From Leucogyrophana mollusca (Eukaryota; Basidiomycota; Agaricomycetes; Boletales): 64,000 nt of DNA. Positions within the stretch are counted from its first letter, which is position 1. The number at the start of each line of letters is the position of its first letter. This document shows positions 47,858-60,078 of this stretch, piece after piece. A program made the position numbers and the translations under genes. Location of the stretch: the NCBI GenBank assembly GCA_021014945.1, contig MU266327.1, forward strand, positions 62,001-126,000, given 5' to 3'. Below the pieces are notes generated by a model that was not told the origin of the DNA, made no database searches, and worked only from the letters and a program-made list of their open reading frames with translations.

Positions 47858-49047
47858 ATGTCCACGGAACCCATGGAACTCGTCGCAGACGACGATATCG
47901 ATACAGAGACTCTACAGGCACAGATTGACATGTCCATGTCGTTTGCACACAATTTGGTCTCATCGTGGATCAAGCCTGTCCATAAGGCAAAGCTGAGCTC
48001 TACCACAGTCGACGCGCAAAAAATGCTCGAAGAGCAGCTACGTCGGCCTCCTAGGTATACCTCTGTTGCGCACAGCTACATCCCTTCCCTGACTCACGTG
48101 GTACCATGAACAGGCTTGGAGTCGGTGCACCTATTCCAGAGACTACGATCGTGGTTCGCGAAGCCGCTAGGCTTAAACATCAACTAGTTGGAAAGGGAAA
48201 GAAACGTGCGCGGGAGGACGAGGATGCTGCTGAGAAACTATCAGCTGACTCTGACGGCGACGAAGACAGCAAAGGGGGGGTGATAAAAAAGAAAACGAAG
48301 CTGGATCCATTCGCTAGTGGAGTAGGAAAGAAGAAAAAGAAAAATAGGGATGCAGCTATCCTCGAGACTGGATTGTTGACTCCCCAGCTTACACCCCAGC
48401 CTAACTCGATCGCTTCGCAAACCATGCCATTATCACAAGAAAGCAAACTCGAGGCAGTCGAAAGTAAGCGGGTATCAATCAATGCCGTTTCCGCCAATCC
48501 GCCTCTTATTCCTGCCGATTCAAACTTGTCCCCCTTCACCAAGGCGAAGAAGAAGAAACGCAAGAAATCCAACAGCTCAGTTGGGCATTCGGCTCCGGGC
48601 CCTTCATCTCCCGCATCCGCTTCTTACCCTCTTTTGCCTACCCCAACCCCTAGTCACCTAGGTAAAGCATCAACACCTCAAAGTCCTGACCACAATGCGG
48701 CAGGTTCGTCCCGAGGACCTTTCGCAGGTCCTCCCGCTTACCCGAGTAAGCGGTGTTTTCCTGTTTGCAGGCCTATCCTCACGAGTAATATTACAGCGCA
48801 TGCTATAACCGAAGTACACAAGCCAAGTCATACGGTTGACAGCTTAGCCATTTCCGCCTCACGTCTTCAGCCCAATTCTCCAAAGGCAGGAGCACTGCTT
48901 CTGAGCCTCCCTCTTCTAAACCTCGATGGACCACCGGCGGACCAACCCATACAAGCCGGTGACGGCGATGGTCCTTCGAGTCCCAAAAAGAAACGGAGAA
49001 AACGTAAAAAGAAAAATTTAGGGAACGTGCGAGCGGGAAACAGCTAG
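47858..49047 (+). CDS. Lys-rich, probably nucleolar protein (DUF3245-like)
   Basis: Exons 47858-48054 and 48114-49047 give 376 residues. The conserved-looking N-terminus contains MSMSFAHNLVSSWIKP and, across the intron, LRRPPRLGVGAPIPE. The rest is highly charged and disordered, with many Lys-rich nuclear/nucleolar localisation clusters (KKKTK, KKKKKNR, KKKKRKK, and KKKRRKRKKKNLG at the end). The pattern of a helical SFA..LVSSWI motif plus LGVGA fits my memory of the DUF3245 family, uncertain. Bases 48746-48796 form a perfect 51-nt GTAAGC..ACAG segment, a multiple of three and open in frame, so it may be spliced out (359 residues) or retained. Confidence 0.75.
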
Positions 49048-49501
49048 CTGTTGGATTGGTCCTACGGTGGGGTGATGCCTTTAATCGCACCCGCTTCAGA
49101 CCTAATAATTTGCCAGCACTCTGAGCCTATCTATTCCATCAGAACCGGCATATCCTGCTCGTACTCAAAGACAAGAGCATGTGTTGCCGTGGACCGAAGC
49201 ATTCCAAAGTGTTATTGATCTATTGTCGTATTGCCAGTGATATCCAGCCCTGAATTCAGAGTTTTCGTGCACCTGAACAACATATGGCCCCAAACCGCGC
49301 GTCCAAATGTAATTGGTACGCCCCGCGATATACAACAAGTTCGATAAGTAAATCGTTATTCATTCTCGGCCTCCAGGCGCGTCCTTGTGTTAAGTATCGT
49401 ATGGATGTAGGTGTACCCAAGTACGTGATATAATATGTGTCCGATGATAAATACGTCCCTCTGAACAATAAAGATATTAAATCCACCGCTCCAAGTCTAC
49501 G
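49048..49501. other. Convergent 3' region, no gene seen
   Basis: Space between two converging genes; AT-rich near 49200-49480 and without a coding signal. It most likely holds the two 3' UTRs. Confidence 0.45.
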
Positions 49502-49945
49502 TCACTTCCGCGGCGACCTCACTTTCGCCACGTCCCTTCTACTGTTGTAGGAGGGTTGTCGTGAGCTATGCCCACTAGGACGTTTAACGGCCGGCGGGCG
49601 CTTCTCGCTGGCTCTCCTCGAGGGAGTGGGGGGCACTGTCACCAAAGCCCGACTGCTTCCACTCTTCTTGGAAGAGTGACGCGAGTTTTGGGTGTACATT
49701 GAAGGTCTACGAGGACGCTTCTTCTTCGTTCCCAGGCCAAAGAATGAGAATACGCCACCCTTGCCACCACGAGCAGCCTTGCGCTGTCGTTTGTACTCCC
49801 GCACTCGTTTCGCTTCCCTCATCTCACGCATCCCTTCCTTTCGAAGGGCTTCGTTGCCACTGAAGGTGGCACGCCATTTCACCAGCCATCCGTGCATGGT
49901 CGACGCCTTAGGCCTGCTTCGCCGACGACCATCGGAGTGGTACAT
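49502..49945 (-). CDS. Small basic protein of unknown function
   Basis: An uninterrupted 147-residue frame starts MYHSDGRRRSRPKAS. It has a folded-looking core, HGWLVKWRATFSGNEALRKE, followed by a charged helix (GMREMREAKRVREYKRQRKA) and a Ser/Arg/Lys-rich tail ending SPRK. The estimated charge is strongly positive, with nuclear localisation-like clusters (KKKRPRRP). A possible upstream exon reading MIEIEWKSA ends at a GTAGGT donor near 50010 and could splice to the ATG codon, moving the start. I recognise no family of known function. Composition and lack of competing frames support a real gene. Confidence 0.55.
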   Translation of the reverse strand: MYHSDGRRRSRPKASTMHGWLVKWRATFSGNEALRKEGMREMREAKRVREYKRQRKAARGGKGGVFSFFGLGTKKKRPRRPSMYTQNSRHSSKKSGSSRALVTVPPTPSRRASEKRPPAVKRPSGHSSRQPSYNSRRDVAKVRSPRK

Positions 49946-51504
49946 CTCGGGTACACGTTAGCCTGCTTTCCGACACTCTCGGCTCAAAGAAAACCTACTG
50001 CAGATTTCCACTCGATTTCAATCATGATGAGGGTTGCTGGAGTAGAGGGTGAGAAGAGATGAGACGAGGATGGATTCGTTGTCGCAACAAAACATGGTTA
50101 TTATTCTACATCGAGTAGTTACGTATTTGGCATGCTCCAGCTGCTCAGCAACATGTCGGAAACGGCCGAACCACGTTCTTTGCACTGGAAGCGGGCCTGC
50201 TTCGGCATGTTTGGCTGGAGTCAGGCGTCTTCAAGCACCATAAAGCGCCTTTCGTGGTCGATTTCGGCGCCACGGAACGTGGTTCCTCGTGGTTCCCATG
50301 TTTTCGTGGGCCACACGCCCGTTCCTCGTTTTGCTGTCGAACCAGATCAGACCAGATCAGTGCAGTTTTATGTGGGTCAGTGCGGATATCTATTGCCACT
50401 GAACACGAGGCCTGCCTGAGTCAGCCGTGCGTGCGTTCACGCTTTGAGGGATATCCTGGGGTGTCTCGAAGTACTCCCTTGGTGCACATTAATGTGCTCC
50501 CTCACAAAGCAAGCGGTACAACTTGGAGCGTAAAGGTAGGCCTTCTAGTGACTACTATCAATAGAAGTCCAATTGCGCCGGCCTGAAAATAGTGTACTTT
50601 GTTAGGTTGCCGCAGGTCCTGCGCCCCGGTGGAACAGACTCTTGACTAGATTCCGTCAAGTATGACAAACATAACAGCATCTGAATCTTGCTAGAGTCCT
50701 TCCTGTCCTCTTTGTTGATCGATCTTGAGCATCGATCACAGGTACCGCTAATTAGGGCCAGTGAGCGCTAGCAGAGGGCTCTGCGATTACACCTCGAACA
50801 GCCATGACTTCCAAGTTTGAGAAGCCGTACACTTCCATGTTTGAGAAGCCATCGACGTCAGTGCCCAGGGACTGACAGAACTGGTGGACCACTCAAAACA
50901 TATCCGAAACATATCTCACCCTTTGGACAATCCGGACGGTTATTTTTCATTGCCGACCAGTCCCAGAGAAGCTTCCACGACTCGGTCCTACCCAATTATG
51001 TCCGCCCCACTGTCCCAATTAGGAACTGGCGTCCATTTCGAGCAGCAAAAACGTTGCTTACACGCCTTCTCCAGGGCGGAGAATTGAGCACAGGATCAGA
51101 GGGTATGGTGTCCCGGACAACCAGTACGGCAACGATTACTGTTCACAAGTTGGCTATTAATGTTCTCAAAATTTAGAGTATGACTCGTGCGTCATGTCTA
51201 TGGTGGTGGCGATGAGCGCGCTTGAGGGTACCTGCCTTATTGAGGCACGCCGTACCGCACCGCATTTCTAGTCTTTTCGTCTCCCGTCGCATTTGGCTGT
51301 GACGAAGCCAATAATGTACACCGCCATCCCTCCTCCTCGCAGACTCTCCGCTGGCAATGGCGAGCACGGCTACTTGTTCCCCCGAGCCGTTTCGGGGAAC
51401 GTTAGTGTCCGCTACGGTATTGCTGCTGGTACAAAACCTACAATGTCTCCGAGAGTGTGTTTGGGCAATCTCGCAGAGACTTCCAGACATTTCAGCCGTT
51501 TAAC
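49946..51504. other. 1.5-kb region with no supported gene
   Basis: Only short open frames in overlapping registers on both strands. At 50807-50856 there is a near-perfect ~24-bp direct repeat (CTTCCAAGTTTGAGAAGCC and CTTCCATGTTTGAGAAGCC), and at 50336-50357 a short repeat of CAGATCAGAC. No transposase or RNA gene was recognised. Confidence 0.4.
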
Positions 51505-52196
51505 ATGGGCTGGAAGAACGTCAATGCGGTCATCGAGGGCAAGCTGTATCTGGGAAAGTAAGTTCTATAGCACCCATAAGTTACCGTATCATTTCTGATC
51601 ATAAACTCATACCTTCGCTATCCGTACATAGTATCCTAGCAGCCACATCAACGCGGTCGTTAACGGAACGCCGGATCACCCATATTGTATCCGTTTGCTG
51701 TGACCCTATCCCCGCTGAGGTTCCCGAATCTGGAATCGCTCATATGCGCATTTCTGTCGAAGACGTCGACTACGCCGATATCCTCATTGAGATGCCGAGG
51801 GCCTGTCGATTCATCGACCAGGCCATTAGAGGTGGTGGCACTGTTTTGGTCCATTGCGGCCAAGGGCTTACTCGGGGTGCCACAATAGTGGCCGCCTACC
51901 GTCAGTATCTGATTTGCGGTGCCATCGATGCCAACTCACTGTAGGTCCCTCTAGTTATGTGTACAAAACGTATTAGCGCCTCGCAGGCTATGGACGAAGT
52001 CAGAAAAGGTGAGCAACATCTGTTCTCCAATTCCTCCACCTCATTCATACGACTTTCCGTAGCGCGGGAGCAGGCCTGGTTTAACGCTGGGTTTCAAGAA
52101 CAGCTAGTTCTATTTGAACTTTGCAGATACGCCCCCAGTCCGTCGTGCGGCATTTACGCTTCATGGCGGTCGAATGTAGCCAAGCATTTGAGGTAA
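51505..52196 (+). CDS. Dual-specificity protein phosphatase
   Basis: Exons 51505-51557, 51632-51900, 51955-52008 and 52063-52196 give 169 residues, the size of an atypical single-domain DSP. Family features: KLYLGNILAATSTRSL at the start of the domain, RITHIVSVC, an acidic loop EDVDYAD at 61-67 that would supply the general acid, and the signature HCGQGLTR (Cys93, Arg99) followed by ATIVAAYLM, then ARE..WFN.GF..QLVLFEL. The C-X5-R motif is intact; Thr replaces the usual Ser before Arg. It should dephosphorylate phospho-Tyr/Ser/Thr substrates in the cytosol or nucleus. The last codons end in AG|GTAAAG, so a further 3' exon is possible. Confidence 0.88.
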
Positions 52197-53769
52197 AGTC
52201 GTGCGCCCAAGGCCGGGATACTTGGCGCTTTGACGACATTATACCCGGAAAAGTAGGAAAGAGCACTGAACCACTCATATACCTTGTTATTAGCGACCTG
52301 ACCTTAGAGATCATAATTGTGTTTTCTAGAACGCATTTGTATTTTTCGCTGTAAAGCACTCATCTGTTTGTTGTTTCGGCATATGCTTACCTCACTTACA
52401 ATAGCTCTCATCTCGTAGTTTTTCTGTACTCGCATTTTCTTTTACTCGATTGCTCTCTCTTTCATCTTGCATTCCCTGCGAACATAGCTCCAGTTGCTCG
52501 TGAGACCCTAGGGCGCGCCTCCAAATCTCTGGTTCTTTCTAAGTATTTGCTGATCATGATCGTGATCGAATTGCCGCAACGCGCTAATCTACTCACCCAA
52601 TCTCTGTACAAAGCAATTCTAGCTTTTCACAATCGCACACGATGATCGGCACAGTGCCTCCCAAAGGCGCGGTTCCGTTGTCCGCTATGGTCCCTCGCGA
52701 AGATACAAGCCACTGGTAGCTGTGACCTGTAGCCGCTGAGTACTAATAGCTATCCCTGACAAAATGGGACAACTTTGTTCCGCGGCGAGGGTGTTATCAT
52801 GCAGAGGGCCCGTTCAAGATCAATCCGCAACACACAGTTATCACGAACGCGTGTGAAACGATTCAGATAGGCCGGTTTGTTCTAAATGTATGAGCCAGTT
52901 CGGAATGCTCAATGAAACAGTGACACGCGGGTGTACTTAGCGAGATACAAGTACAGGCGCACCTAGTAACACTGAGGACGTAATGAATCGCTCTGAGGAG
53001 GCATGCTGCATTATGCCATTGGCACACTATTTTCTGGAACGGCGTCTTGTGTCTTCGGACGAGTAAAATGAATGACCCATGTGAGATCGGCGTAGGCCAA
53101 GCGATTTGTTGTTCGTCGTTCCTACAAAGCAAGTTTGAGACGCACCCTCTGTCAGCGAACCAAGCGATGATTGAAGTCACAGTTGTTCAGATAGCTAACC
53201 GAGAAGTAGTACTAGATGTAAAGCAGAAATCACAACCAGTAATCCCTCCACGGGCTAGCAGTGTCTACCTCTCATATTGAATCGTCAGTATCTGCTTATG
53301 GGAGATATAGAATGCATGTTTATTGTTAGAATATTTCCCCATCATGCAAAAGGAGTAAAACGACAGGGCGTTACCTGGCGTTACAATGATTTTGCTAGGC
53401 CAAGAGGCAATCTTAGGCGCCTGCAGGTAAGCCATGAAGACGGCTCCGGTGGACTGCCTCGAGGGAGTCACGAGCCAGGCGTCGGGGCCGATAGCGGGTC
53501 ACCGCACAGAAGGACCACTTGACTGTACTAGAAACCTTGGGTTGGAATAATCTCACTGATTTTTCCACGACCCGAATCCAACCGACGAGCGCTGTCGAAC
53601 AGTGGTGGCGTGGCATTTACATCTTGGGCCTTGGCTGCGCCGCGGACAATTTACTTACGTGGCTAGTACATGCACGGCTGCGCAAGCTACGGTTCTTCAG
53701 TATCACTCGACGGGTGTTCCACGTACCGTGTAATTTGAGAGTCGTGTCAAGGTTGCATGTGTGCACCAG
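52197..53769. other. 1.6-kb intergenic region, no gene seen
   Basis: No recognisable coding sequence. The first part (52330-52620) is T-rich and may be the DSP 3' UTR. Open frames at 52863-53280 and 53413-53860 lie on both strands and have no family resemblance. Confidence 0.4.
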
Positions 53770-53777
53770 TATAAAAG
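53770..53777 (+). promoter_or_regulatory. TATA box of the ARF1 gene
   Basis: TATAAAAG lies about 185 bp upstream of the ATG at 53960, and is followed by a CT-rich stretch at 53890-53955 as in highly expressed fungal genes. Confidence 0.5.
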
Positions 53778-53959
53778 CAAAAGCAGGGGGATGGGGACAG
53801 AAAGGACGTGGCCAAGTCACCGAACGCTGGAACCGCCACCGGGCGGAGTTTCAAGAGTGATTCTCACACGATACTTGCAACGCAACAAACTTGTCCTTCT
53901 CCTTCAGTTTACAACTCGACAAACCTTTCGTCTCGTCTTTCGTACTCTTTCTAGTCAAC

Positions 53960-54780
<821 letters not shown>

Positions 54781-55441
54781 TTGGCGTTTGATTTGTCGTC
54801 TTTGGGTCTGTTATCTGCGTTGCCACACGTCACGATCCTTTACGATGTCGAAAATCTTACACCACTTTTCAATGAGTCTCCGTTGTTTATCTCGTCCGTC
54901 GTCATTCTCCGCGCACACTCATTTCCTCCGTTGAATTACCCAGCTCCTTGTCCTATTCCGCCAGTTCTCTTTCGTGTACCAAATTGGCCCTAGAGGTTTT
55001 CAACTTTACTCTGCTTGTTGGCTGGAGTTTACTTTAAGTCAGGTCGCATTTAGCGTTGAGTGGTGGTACCAGCGTTCGACCTCTATTTGGCTCAGTTTTG
55101 GTTGGACATATCCCGCGACCACTTGTGTTCGTGTACTCACGAGACCAACTTGCATAAGACATTTTCCCTTTAATCCCGTTTGAGGCTCGCAAACACTGGT
55201 TTCGCGCTACACGTGGTTTTTAGATGCCTCATAGGTGCCAACGAAGGCACCAACAATGTCTGCACGGACACGGAATATGATACTCCAGGAGGTTGTCGTG
55301 CTCAGCACCAATATTGCTGACTTGCTGGTTCCGGAGGACATGCCCGGAGTTCATACCTGGTCCAGGGTATTAATAATTATAATGTCTTAGAACTCGTACA
55401 GTGGAGCCATAGGTGCGTGCACGCGTGCTGTGGTGAGTCAT
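54781..55441. other. Convergent 3' region between ARF1 and SEC15
   Basis: T-rich sequence without coding signal, consistent with the ARF1 3' UTR. No RNA gene recognised. Confidence 0.45.
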
Positions 55442-58355
55442 TCACCGACTCTCTCCCGGAAATAATCTGCCAACGGCATCCGCTTCTTTCCTGCGTTTTT
55501 CTCCCCTTTCTCTAGAAGAGTTGTCCCGGCGTGTTCCACCGTATTTGGCAAGCTTCTCAAGTAATAGCTGCAATCGCTTCGGTTTGACAATGTTATATGA
55601 AGTCTGGCGAACTTGAGGAGTAAGATAGTCTTGGACTGCATTCGATAGCACGATAGACGTCATCTGCAAGCAACATGAGCATGACACCTTGGAATTTTAT
55701 GGTGACATACAGAACGTAGCTCTGCGAACACCGTGTTAAGATGGGATCTTCCTATCCGTGTGAATTCTCCTTCTAGGAACTCAACATCTACCAAAATGTT
55801 AGAGATGGCATTTTCGTTCATGGCTTGCACATTGGGACCAGTTAAGAAGTCCTTCAGGCGAGAAGAAGGTCAGCGTCTTGTAGCGGAAACATAAATATGA
55901 CCATACCATCATGCATTCTGCGATATAAGCCACTGCTCCCTTGTAGGCCTCGTCCTTGTACACTTCCTGGATGACAAGCGAATCCACAACTGTCATAAGC
56001 CAGTTGACTAATTCATACAAGTACATGCTTGGCATGTCTTCGCGTGTTTGGGGCGTCCAGTCATACTCGGAAAGCTCAAAGAAATCGTCAAGCTTAGAAG
56101 TGATAAGGCCGGTGATGCGTTTTAAAGCGCGAGTAAGTGTCGTAGACAGGGAGGCAGTGGAGGTTAGACGGATAGTACCACCACGTTGCGTCGAGCTACC
56201 GCCACAATGAGAATTAGGCCTCGGAAGTAGATGCAGACACTAACCGAAGACTACTGAGCGATCGCTCCAACTCTGAGCAAGCCACTTGAAAGTGCTCGAG
56301 ATTGGTCACAATTTGAGCTATCTGCGAGAGAGTTGATGTGCTCGCCAGGCGCTTCCCAACACTCTCGCTAACGTGGTTAGACAAGAGGTTGTCCAGGGAC
56401 TAGAAGAAAACCGTGGGGTCAGCGGAACACGAGAGTGGTAGGTTGAGTCTACCTTGTTCAACAGTTCGTCGATATTTCCATGATGTTGCGAAACTCCTTC
56501 GACAAATTGATAAAACTTCTGGATGAAGCTCCTTATCTGGAATACACCGTCCGGTTTAGAATGACCTCCACCAGATGCAAGTCAACCACGCACATCTTGA
56601 CAACATAGATAAAAGCTTTGAGACCAGGGAAAGTTAAGGGGCAGAGAACTCCTGCGGACACAGTCAATCGAAGCAGATCGGGACATAAGATGCGAGACCA
56701 CCAACTTCAGTAATTCTTCTTGTTCTGTCGGACTGAGCCACACAACATCCAGGACAGAGTCTCGCTCTTTATCCTTGGTGACCTGCATGGCTAAGTGGTC
56801 GTCTTGCAATATGATCTTATGGGCCCGAGCTTAGGCGACACAAATCCCGACAAACAAGATACCTTACATTGTCAAATCGACGACTGAACTGGTTCTCAAG
56901 CAAGGTGGCGTATTTTTCGAACAATACGAGAATGAAGGTGTGCAGCGAGTGCGTGGAGTAGGAGAATGACTGTAGGAACCAAGTCACTATGAAACCTAAA
57001 GGTAGAGGGTTGGGTCTGACCTCCAACGTCATTGTGAACCCAATTAAACATTCTTTCACTCGGAGGTAAGAATCTGGGTCCGTCTCATTCTTCAGGGAAG
57101 CTTCGATAGCGGTTGAAAATCGTGCGATGAGCGCTTCCCAGAGCTCCTCGATGTCTCGCTCGGAACGAAAGTTCCCGGTGTTTTCTAGGACATGAGATTC
57201 GATAATGAAGAAACCACAGATTTCTTGGGTAAGAAGGACAAGAGAGGATAATGGGAGCGGTGTGGGCAAGATGAGATCTGATTGAGCCTTTGACCAATGA
57301 CTTCAGTAAAGCTAAGACATGCCGAAGGAGTCCTTACTTTGCGATCCGCCTGATAGGATTTTCGTAGAACGTCGAGAGAGTCGAGAGTTGAGTATATGTG
57401 TATGCATTGGTACAACGGCTTGAAATCGACTTTGAGTTTCTCGTTGTCAAGCGCATTACCTGTTGCTTCTCGGTTCAGGCTCTTCTGTCTATCTGTAAGA
57501 TGTACTCACTATCTGTCCTCTCGTGAGTTACCATTTCCACGGCGCTCCCAACCCTACCCAGCCTCAGCATCGGGTCTTTGTCTCGTCGTTGTCTCCATTT
57601 GCGCGTTCGCATTTCCATGGCTTCCAGTGCTAGTTTTCCTACCTGTCCGCTTACATTTCGAATCTCTAATAACCATTGCTTCATGGAAGCCGTGACTGCA
57701 TTTTGAATTTGTGCTCGCAATGACGGGAGCGACGAGAGGAGGTGCTGGTAGAAGGGTGTCTGGGAAAGGGAGGTAGAAGGCATACTCTGAATGTCTTCCA
57801 GCGACTTGAGATGGATGAGTGACTTGCACAATTAGTGGTCTTATGCCGGGGAAAGTGACTAACCCTTAAGGCGCTCCAGTACTTGCCCTCTCTGACCATC
57901 TCTCCAACGCGGTTGACGACATCCAGCACCTTCAAGCATGCCTGCAAGGTATCAACTGCCTCATCTAGATTTGAAGCAGTCTTCTTCGACTGCAACAAAG
58001 CCCGCTTCTTCTCCACCAGACCTCGCCCTACCTGTGATACGCTCGCATCCAGAGTGGTTATTTTATCCCGGAGGTTTGTGGTGTAAGATTTGACGGTGAA
58101 GAGGGTGGACACTGAGGATATGAACTCTTGGTAGTTGTCCGCACATATGGACTCTATCTCGCTATCTTTAGATTCGATGAGGCCCTGAAGGTGGCGCAGG
58201 TAGGCTTCCTGTTGCCGGTTCGCATGTATTTCCTTGATGATAGGTCCAAGTTGTTCTAGATTCTCCGAAGATGATGACGGGTCAAGCAAGTGTATTTGTT
58301 GAAGTTGCTGATCAATACTTTCCTGCGTGAACTGAGGTCGTCGTCGAGGAGGCAT
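55442..58355 (-). CDS. SEC15: Exocyst complex subunit Sec15 (EXOC6)
   Basis: Twelve exons: 57864-58355, 57510-57804, 57338-57459, 57021-57287, 56868-56969, 56706-56815, 56594-56651, 56453-56536, 56245-56399, 55907-56195, 55711-55851 and 55442-55663. They give 778 residues, close to yeast and animal Sec15. Family blocks include ICADNYQEFISSVSTLF, NLDEAVDTLQACLKVLDVVN, GKYWSALRSLEDIQ, DNEKLKVDFKPLYQCIHIY, EICGFFIIESHVL, CCQDIRSFIQKFYQFVEG and LVNWLMTVVDSLV. Sec15 binds the Rab Sec4 on secretory vesicles and links it to the exocyst at the plasma membrane, at hyphal tips in fungi. The start codon is the first ATG of a Gln-rich N-terminus. A 359-bp interval separates it from the divergent phosphatase gene. 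Confidence 0.95.
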
Positions 58356-58714
58356 GGTTCCGGATTGGAAAGCCTATAGTGGTTCCACGAGATAACTATG
58401 TATTCCGGATTTGGAAATTAGTATGGGTGTTTGTTTGGCAACAGCCTTTGATGCAAGCATGTGCAATCACAAACAAACAAGCGATGGTCGTCTCTTTCCG
58501 TTTTGGACCGAGCTGTGGTTGAATCACTCTTGTCGAGTTTAATCGGGCCGAGGATAGCCCGAAGCCTGATGCTACAAGGGGTGGGCCATATGGCGAACGT
58601 TTGAGTGAAACCGTCTCCGAGTGGTTCGAGGATCAGGTGTTATATTTTTTTTTCAAAGGACCAGTTTCTTCTCCCAAGTTTTCACTGCCACTTACACTTG
58701 CGATCACAATCGCG

Positions 58715-59791
58715 ATGTCCGCTACTACCATCCATGTAGACGCCGTGTATGTATTCCAACGTACCAGTCATGATTAGATTCACGGAGATCTGTACAGATT
58801 ATTCGATATGGACGGCACCCTAGTCGACTCCACTGCGGGAGTCGTTGGAGCCTGGGAGACCTTTGCTAAGTCATATCCAGGTCTGGACGTGAAGACGATC
58901 CTGAGCAGCCAGTATTACTTCGTCGTTCTCAGGAAATATCTGGCTAAACCTCAAATCAGGTTCGCATGGCGTCAGAACGGTTGAGAACCTCAGAAAGTAC
59001 TGTGGGATTACAGATGAAGCCGAGCTTGAGGTTAGCGATGGGCAAAGCACCGTGCCTATTGTTTCACACTGACTCTCCTTAGAAAGAGGCACAACGGTTT
59101 GAACAGGCCATTGTAGATTCGTCAAAGAACGATGGACGGACAGGAATCACTATGCTTCCAGGAGTGCGTGCCATAATGGATGAGGTAGGCCAATTACGCC
59201 TCCGACTTCATTACGGAGCTGACGCCGTTGTGTCCACAGATCCTTCCAGGAAAGGATTTGCCAAATCCTTGTTGGGCAATCTGCACGTCAGCCACTCGCG
59301 TCTACGCCAGCGCGGCTCTCGAAGTCGCCAACATAGCCGTTCCCGACGCTTTTGTAGTGGCGGAAGATGTGAAGCAAGGGAAGCCTCAGTAAGATCACAG
59401 GTATCCTTTAAATGAAATAGCGGTTGACTAGGCACGGCTACAGCCCAGATCCATACTTGCTCGGTGCGAAGAAGTGTGGTGTTAGCCCCGAGAGATGCAA
59501 GTTTTTTACTCTGCCATGCGCCCCGACATGTGCTGACTTCGGTACACAGGCCTAGTCGTAGAAGATGCTCCTGCCGGTGTCCTAAGTGGTCATGCAGCCG
59601 GGTGTCAGGTCCTTGGGCTGGTCACAACCCACTCCCGCGAAAAGATGGAAACATGCAATCCTGAGTACCTGGTAAAGAATCTATCTAGGTGCGCCAGGTC
59701 CTGATGAGCATGTCCTAATGCTCACGGCTCCCCTAGCGTGTCGATGAGACGGACGGACAAGGGTGTCGAGGTGACGATCTTCAAAGACTGA
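58715..59791 (+). CDS. HAD-superfamily phosphatase, DOG/GPP type (sugar- or glycerol-phosphatase)
   Basis: Exons 58715-58746, 58798-58904 (or 58907), 58960-59030, 59083-59184, 59240-59388, 59432-59496, 59550-59688 and 59737-59791 give 239 residues. HAD motif I FDMDGTLVDS has both aspartates; SHGVRTVENLRKYCGI is the cap typical of S. cerevisiae Dog1/2 and Gpp1/2; motif II is ICTSAT, motif III KQGKP, and motif IV VVEDAPAGV. It would hydrolyse small phosphoesters such as glycerol-3-phosphate or 2-deoxyglucose-6-phosphate in the cytosol. The sixth intron is GC-AG (GCAAGT donor at 59497). The second intron also has no usable GT donor in phase; a GC donor at 58905 or 58908 restores the frame. Confidence 0.9.
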
Positions 59792-60078
59792 AAGATACAT
59801 ATTGCATCTCGGAGATAAACAAGGAATCTATCAAGTTTAAGAGAGTGCAGTTACAAATCCAGGTTTTATTAACGAACTAGAAGAGATGCTATGATAGTCT
59901 CCTTTAGAGGACGTGAAGCATAACAGGGTGGAATAGGTGCGAAAGGAAATACCAGTATCACATACGAAAGCGGGCGGTGCATCGAAAACGGGAACAGGTA
60001 GATGGACGAAAGACGGGAATGCAAACGGTGAAAGAATGGATATCATTTTTGCCCACATCAACAGCCACATCGTAACGT
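59792..60078. other. Intergenic, 3' flanks of converging genes
   Basis: No coding signal. The sequence holds the downstream flanks of the plus-strand phosphatase gene and of the minus-strand tubulin gene. Confidence 0.45.

Noticed and set aside
48746..48770. 25-nt intron in the Lys-rich gene
   Set aside because: Too short for fungal splicing; the 51-nt version is the plausible one.
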